DNA of 64,000 bases from positions 16,773 to 80,772 of the forward strand of contig JAJOHG010000125.1 of the NCBI GenBank assembly GCA_021029095.1. Reading direction: 5' to 3'. The stretch is from Phellopilus nigrolimitatus. Its lineage: Eukaryota > Basidiomycota > Agaricomycetes > Hymenochaetales > Hymenochaetaceae. This document shows, piece by piece, positions 58,101 through 64,000 of the stretch (its first letter is position 1; each line of letters starts with the position of its first letter). The notes under the pieces were generated by a model. That model saw only the letters and a program-made list of their open reading frames with translations, was not told where the DNA came from and did not search any database. The position numbers were made by a program, and so were the translations under genes.

Positions 58101-59125
58101 GCTAGAATAACTCGTCAGGCGGCGAATGACGTTCTGTCATCGTGCGCATGCAGACGGAGCTTCTCCAGAACGGATGAACGGTCCTAACGGTCGGGGACAG
58201 GCTGCTTCTCCGCCGATCCCTAGTAGATATCCTCATTCCGATTCGTCGAGGAGCTGAAGAATAGAACGTATTGCATTCAGATAAAGGAAGAACATGCAAT
58301 GCGAAACAAACCAGCCCGAAACACACCTTGTCGCACTCCTTGGCTTCTCCTCTGGCATTGCCATGATGTGAACGTTGCTGAGGAGCATATCCGTCTCGAG
58401 TCGGTCCCGCGCTTCCGGCTTCGGTACACAAGGCGGGCGAGCATCTTTTCGAACGGCCCGTTTAACAGGTAGTAGGTGCACTTGAAAACAGGCGGAAGTA
58501 AGTGGGTTGGCGGGCGCATTGTCTTCTCAACCGCGGGTATGGCAAGTAGTCATCAAGCGATCACTGAGAGACGGAGCGCGCTTGACGAGAACGTTCGACG
58601 CGATTGACAAAGTGAATTGTAAGAAACTTCGTTGGCAGGCTCAAGAGGCCGTTATAGCTCAGCGCTAGCCATTCAGTTTCGCATGTCTTTGAAGCGCTGA
58701 GCTCGCTGTTGTCATCTTTGTCGTCGACGTTTTTGAGGATGGCAGGCAAGGGCGACTCGTTTTGGGAAGCCGAGACAAGACGCCTTCGAGCCGCCTCGCT
58801 ACACCCTCGACGGCCACGCGCGCGAACAACTCGAAGAACGCCTGGCGCGGCGGCGTCCTGCGTGAATCTTCTTCGCGTCAGTAAACATCTGGGAAGACGA
58901 GCGAAGACGGCTTACCAGATGACTCGTAATCGCCGCAACTGATTCCGATGAGATCAATCTCGGAGTTTTCCCATCCCCAGTCAGCGATCTCTGCAAGGTG
59001 CGCCCGCCGACTCCTCGCGCAGGCCGCCAAAGACGTAATGTACCGTGTTCAGCTTGATGCCCGCCACGGAAGCTCTGAGAACGGCGGCACGGGCGGCACG
59101 GACGATCTCGCGCAAACAGAACCAC
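58101..59125 (-). pseudogene. degenerate coding remnants, unrecognised
   Basis: Minus-strand pieces in different frames look protein-like. AGIKLNTVHYVFGGLREES and, one frame on, HLAEIADWGWENSEIDLIG are followed by a plausible GTAAG donor near 58912. Then come FELFARVAVEGVARRLEGV, a charged piece (NVDDKDDNSELSASKTCETE), and RLETDMLLSNVHIMAMPEE near 58400. They may belong to one former multi-exon gene, but I cannot assign a family, and frame breaks are frequent. Confidence 0.35.
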
Positions 59126-59129
59126 CAGA

Positions 59130-59968
59130 CTAGCGCATGCATCCGTGCGCAGATTCGTCCTTCACGATATAAATGATCGATGCCGTTGAAATAATTACTA
59201 TCTCGCGAAGGACAATTCGTACGTATGAGTACTGAGGCGAATATGAGAAATATCCTACACACCATTGAGATAAAGAACTCTTCCGCCGGCAAGCTGTTGC
59301 CCCACCTGCCCATTGTTGGACGTGAAACTGAGCCGCGATCGAAGAACTTCCAAACACAGCCGGGCCAGCAGTGCCAGACACGCAGACTGGAGGTAGGTAT
59401 GGAAATCGGGCTCTTCCTGTAAGAGTTCGCGTTGATTTGAAAGTCTGTGTTGTGCACCAGTAAAACGATGCCCTACGTCTGCGCGAACCCATAAAATTTT
59501 CCTGTAAGGAGAGTCGCGCCTGCCGGCCCTGCCGTCGCAGTTCCTGAGGGGATGGAAGAGGTACCACCGCCTCCAGAACTAGCGCTCGTAGTTTATCGAG
59601 AATCAATGAGATTCGGAAGTCAGCGACGAACAAAAATGGTTGGCGTACGGATATCGCGGGTGCCGTAGCAGAAGAACTAGATACGGTTCCTTGAAGACAC
59701 TGCAAGAGTGTATTAGCGCCGATGTAACAATTGTCTGATGCGATTCGATACTTGCCTGGCTGTAGTATTCGCTGCTGTACGTGCAGACCCATCCTGAGGG
59801 ACAGGTAGTCGCGCCAGTCCAGCCTGTGCCACCGCACTGATTTCATATGGAATGAGGGAGGAACAATCTTAAGCCTATAATTCGGGCTGTACGTACCTGA
59901 CCCCACTCATGCGCAGTTGTTTGGGCAACGACGCCCGTGAAAGAGCAACAACGACAGCGAAATTTCCA
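59130..59968 (-). pseudogene. secreted CBM1 protein, frameshift in the signal peptide
   Basis: Start MLGNFAVVVAL (59968) looks like a signal peptide, then one base is missing and the frame continues FTGVVAQTTAHEWGQ. After a 60-base GT-AG intron comes [18 protein letters not shown] and TYSSEYYSQ, then an intron with a GC donor (GCAAGT...TTGCAG) and [17 protein letters not shown]. Together these are a complete fungal cellulose-binding module (CBM1: WGQCGG...CxxG..C...N/Y-Y-SQCL) followed by a Ser/Thr/Gly linker (SSGGGGTSSIPSGTA). Beyond the linker, a segment reads LLTGKFYGFAQ and then NGQVGQQLAGGRVLYLNGV before a stop. No catalytic family could be identified. The missing base in the signal peptide and later frame changes suggest a pseudogene. 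Confidence 0.65.
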
Positions 59969-59969
59969 A

Positions 59970-62040
59970 GCATAGATGTAGCGATTTGTTGGGAAAGAAG
60001 ATATTGGTGCGCTAGCTCTTATACTCGTGGGCCTTACATCCTTTGCGGCGGAGACACCGCACGGATAAGCGTCGGGGGCAAAGCAGGTAGGTGGATTGAT
60101 TGGCAAGTCGCTACGAGACAGGGGGTCATTTGCTAGCATCCTTCGGGCGAGAAAGCAAGCCAAAATGTGCAAGTAAACGATGCTTCAAATCCGCGTATCA
60201 TCCGATCCGGATTTGAGCTCTGTCGGTGAAACTTGAAATCCAGCGACCGGGACTTCCAATACGTGGGCATTCAGGTGCCGACACAGCGTTGTCCATAGAT
60301 GAGAGAAGAGCCTGGCTTACTTCTCGCGAGCCCTTGTCTGCACCTTTCAACGCTGAAACGACGTACATGTAGCCAGTGCCTAGTGCTTGATGGGTTGCAA
60401 TAGCCATACACCGAGAGATCTGGTTTCCAGGAAGTAAGACGAAGTTCGATTGACGTCCAAGCAAAAATAATACATTTTTTCTGCGCTTGTCTCTGATCAG
60501 ATTCAGAAAGAGCTAAGGCACGAACCGTCGAGCTAGAGAGGGATCGGGCCGGGCCGGCGCTCCACCACCATCCTGGCTAGCCGAGGCACACACAGCTGCC
60601 CATTCGTGTTCGTGTTCGTGTCCTGACCAACTTTTACTTTCCCGGCCTCTCCGTCTAGTTCGAGCTCAATCGCCTTGGCAAACCCAACAGTGACAAGCAT
60701 TTGCATTTACTCTGTCAGCACCGCGCCTGCTCTGATCCGTCCGACCTCAAAGTCAGACTCAATCCCGAATCCTGCACCGGATAGAGTATCATGAATGACA
60801 ATGCCGGGAAATGAACTCTCAAAATCGGACTGGTATCTTCGGTGCGTGAACAAGCAAGCGTTTACGCGAATCGCTGGAATGTGCTGATAGCGTGCATTTA
60901 GAATGAACTACTCCTGCTTCAGTGTACGAATATGATCGCAGGCGTCATCGAGTCGAGAGATGACAGTCAATTCCGACTATCTCGCTTTTCGAAATGGAAT
61001 GATATTTCAACCGATTCGTGATTGATCCATGGCAGAACCACTACCGTTTGGCAGCGCATGTGTTTCCATTGCGTACAGGTTGGTTTGAGCTAGATCCTAA
61101 AAGACCATCCATCGTCATTGTCTTGCAAGATTCGGGTGATTGGAACGACGAGTAAGTCAAGTGTCTTAGCTTTTTACTGGTTTATAAGCTACTCCAAGCA
61201 TCGAATTCGACGAGCACCTCATGTCGCGGAAGACTTTCAAACAGTGCACCTTATTTTCTCTCTTGTTTGATTCAGTGCTCAGTTATTAGCTCACGCCAAC
61301 GCAGCACAATACGGCCTGTCATGCTCAAGCGAAGTTCGGTCTCTCTCGCAAATTGTAATATTTCATGTTCGTTGAATTCCTTTCCGTTTCCAACCTTCAT
61401 TCTTCGTTCACCCCTCTTATCTCTCATCCCTCGACCCATACGTCTGGTGTTTGACTGTTACTACGTCTTACGCAGATGCCAATTGGGTTACTTATCAATC
61501 TAGTCCATCGGTGTGTACTCTCTCCCTCTACATACGTTCTGACTGAGCGCAACTTCCGAATCGTAGTTCACATAGAATCAAAGCAACCAAGTGGCAGTTA
61601 TCTCAATAATAGATTGTTGCACAAGAATTTCTCGACGCTCGCTGTCTGTTGTCTTCGACTTTGCTTGCTGAACTTACCTTTTCTTTGCTTCTATCCTACA
61701 TACGGAATTCGAAAAAATATATATGGTACAACAATTTGGAAAGGAGGAAAGGAGGACATATATGTTCGTCCTGTCGACAGTCGACAGGTATGTACTGGCT
61801 ATCTGATGTTCATTATACTACATTCACCTCAATTGCTTATCACCGTGCGCCCTACAGTGGAGACTACGAAGATACGAAAACGAAACAAATTGTTAGTTGT
61901 AACTGTAACAAATTAGCAAGTGCAAGTGAAACACGTACATCTCGTTCAGAAGGATTCTTGAAAATCTGGGTCCAGGATGTTCCAGAATACTGCTTCAGCT
62001 TCTGCCAGTCAATCTTTGGGCGAAGCCTCCTCCTTTGTTC
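59970..62040. other. intergenic, nothing recognised
   Basis: About 2 kb without supported genes. Open frames of 60-175 codons at 61267-62179 on the plus strand overlap the 3' end of the second STAND gene and show no motif; the right part is antisense to WD40 sequence. Confidence 0.45.
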
Positions 62041-62043
62041 GTC

Positions 62044-63999
62044 TCATGAGATACAATTCTCAGTTAAGTCTCTCATCCTAGCACGGTACTCTGGAGGTAC
62101 CCAGAGCAGCAATTCTCCTGATGCATTCTTGTACCATCCATCCTCTCCAAGGTTTTTGGAAAATCTCTCTGTAGACTGAAAGTCTGCTGATTCAGTGTCA
62201 CCATCCCAGATGCAGATGGTTTTGTCACGAGAGCCAGACACAATGTGCATGCCATCAGGGGAGTAGGCAACAGACCAGACAGAGCCTGAATGACCAATGG
62301 GGCTCTCCTACAGCCTTCCCAGTCTGGGCATCCCAGATGCAGATGGTTTTGTCCCATGAGCCAGACACAATGTGTCTGCCATCAGGGGAGTAGGCAACAG
62401 AGGTGACCATGTCTGAATGACCAGTGAGTGGCTCTCCTACAGCCTTCCCAGTCCCTAAAGCAATTCCTGTGTGCATTGCCCACATATCCTCTTTCCAAAC
62501 ATTGTCCTTTCCTTTCAAAATAAGATTCTGGTTTGAAAATGAAGGACAAAATTGATGAGTCATATAAGAATCTGTTGGGACCCATGATAAAGCAGAGATA
62601 TAGAGATGGGGTGTGCTGATTGTGATGCCCTCATAGAAGGCAGAGGTGAATCTGTAAAGGTCTACACAAGCCATTTTGATTTCATTGTGTTCCTGGATGC
62701 AAATATGTGAGCAAAATTATACAGAAAGCCAGCCAGTAAATCTTACTTTGAAATAATTAATGCATTTTGCCAAAACTTCAGTGCCTGATTTGACCTCTCC
62801 CATCAAACTCAAGACTTCAAGCCAAAATAAAGCACCTGGTCCAGATAGAAACCTCTGGACCAATCTCTGAACTGCCAGGCTCCCTTCAAGGTCAAGAACT
62901 GATTCGGAGATATGATCCATCCAGTACAAACAGCTGTGCTGCAGGACCTGGGGAATACACTTGGAAATTCTGTGTGCAAGGTCTGGAATAGCACTGGTTG
63001 GAAGATATGAAGTCTCTAATTGGCAGATGTTGAACTTGAGACCAGAATGCATGACCTGTAGACACTTCATAGCAATGTTGGCCTTTAACTGCACAGGATC
63101 ATTCCAGAATTGTGCTTGAATGATCAAGTCAGAGAAGATGGGATGATAAACCTGTATTCCACCATCTGCACTGTTTGTATAAACCACAGGGTACAGGTCG
63201 GAAACTATTGCTATCAAAGCTGCCTTGTTGATTTTACCAACTTGAAGACTAGGTGTGAGTTCTTGAGCAAAAGGTAAGAAAACTGTCAAGTCTTTCACAA
63301 GCTCAGTGGCGGCTTTATGAACCTCCTTCTGCAGCTTGCATCTCTAGATAGACAGGGAAATGAGTGTCCAATCATTAGCAAGTTTTCCTTGACAGTACCT
63401 CGTACAATACATTGGTAGCTGTAAAAGCTGCACTGACGGCGGGATGCAGCTGCAACGGTTTCAGCTTAGCTTTAAATATAAACCTTCTAACTTACATCTT
63501 TCACTTCATCACCGAGTTTCATAAGCAAGGCTATAGCTTCACTGGATTTTCCCAGGCTTTCAAGTAGTATTTTTTTATTGCTAAGTTGACGACCTGCTTC
63601 CTCGATAATAAGCTTGATAAACTCGTCGGTCTCAGAAGGCGGATGTCAGCTTGTTCGGTATGAATAGAGTACAATGTGCTCACAGATGCCGCAGGAATAC
63701 AAGTCAATGTAATGGAGAGCCCCTTCGAGCCTAAAGGTATGATTTAAGTATGATTATTGCTTAAAATGATGAACGACAAAAAAGTATAGACGGATCGTTC
63801 GTACCTTCCACGGAGAACGATTGTTTCCCAAGAATATCGGCAGCTTTGATGCTAACTTCTGCAAATAACGTCTTGTAGAAATGCTGCCTGACGGAGACAC
63901 TGACTCTGCAGTGGACGGGACCGAACTGGCAGGTAAAGGGGTCAGGATGCGTCATATCGAAGCAAACATTAGACTCACAATGTGTCCTTCAGCTTCCAA
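62044..63999 (-). pseudogene. STAND paralogue lacking NACHT, with two WD40 repeats; 5' end outside window
   Basis: Tandem paralogue of the gene at 53575-57130, continuing past the right edge. From the edge: C2-like exon (FAEVSIKAADILGKQSFSVEG), helical exons with SNKKILLESLGKSSEAI and a exon matching the STNVLYE type, then KDLTVFLPFAQELTPSLQVG. Here the sequence jumps directly to IAIVSDLYPVVYTNSADGG, which in the paralogue lies after NACHT; the whole NTPase is deleted. The rest matches the superhelix and [22 protein letters not shown]40 repeats follow: [20 protein letters not shown], then after a two-base loss near 62307 a second with [20 protein letters not shown] and the tail [20 protein letters not shown], stop at 62044. 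With no ATPase and a frameshift between repeats it is probably dead or a decoy. Confidence 0.75.
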
Positions 64000-64000
64000 T

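Noticed and set aside
58640..58700. TTATAGCTCAGCGCTAG resembling a tRNA D-arm
   Set aside because: No acceptor stem, anticodon arm or B box follows at the right distance, and the strand opposite looks like former coding sequence.
61649..62179. Plus-strand frame of 176 codons
   Set aside because: Its right half is antisense to the WD40 exon of the second STAND gene and the rest has no motif.

Overview
The window looks like a basidiomycete genome, probably a wood- or litter-associated Agaricomycete. Coding segments are split by many 50-90 bp introns with GT...CTGAT/CTAAC...AG signals. The recognisable families are typical of these fungi: a Ty3/gypsy chromovirus, NACHT-WD40 STAND proteins, a CBM1 protein, an Skt5/Chs4-type protein with a CAAX end, a MUP1-type permease, and helical proteins with an alpha-pore-forming-toxin architecture. 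All calls come from reading the sequence; no database search was possible.

Layout. 1-4.1 kb: almost nothing recognisable. 4.1-6.9 kb (-): a four-exon gene for an 865-residue protein with an aegerolysin-like N-terminus. 8.9-10.2 kb (+): a decayed Kap123-type importin-beta copy. 11.9-13.2 kb (+): a zinc alcohol dehydrogenase gene with an abnormal N-terminus. 13.2-17 kb: unassigned. 17-41.6 kb: a segmentally repeated region. Four broken copies of the 5' part of an ABCC-type transporter (+) alternate with three copies of a helical, pore-forming-toxin-like gene (-) and with F-box and Skt5 fragments. A 694-bp hAT-like MITE with a perfect 8-bp target duplication sits in ABC copy 1. A 1.75-kb TIR element carrying a captured fragment of proteasome ATPase Rpt2 lies between copies 1 and 2. 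A MUP1-type permease gene lies between copies 3 and 4. ABC copy 4 is cut by a truncated retroelement.

41.6-44.1 kb is a mosaic of transposon debris. 44,105-53,971 is a nearly complete Ty3/gypsy chromovirus read on the minus strand, with 795-bp LTRs that differ at only three positions by eye. Its primer-binding site is complementary to the predicted 5' end of its own RNA, as in Tf1/sushi elements. Gag and Pol are joined by a -1 frame change, Pol has one later frameshift, and a two-intron gene of about 532 codons runs antisense between pol and the 3' LTR. The sequences flanking the two LTRs are unrelated and show no target duplication.

54-64 kb holds two tandem STAND paralogues (-). The first keeps NACHT but loses its WD40 part at the retroelement LTR and reads on into it. 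The second has lost NACHT but keeps two WD40 repeats. A broken CBM1 secreted-protein gene lies between them. Overall this is a transposon-rich, duplicated region where toxin-like and NLR-like families have been copied and many conserved genes survive only as fragments.
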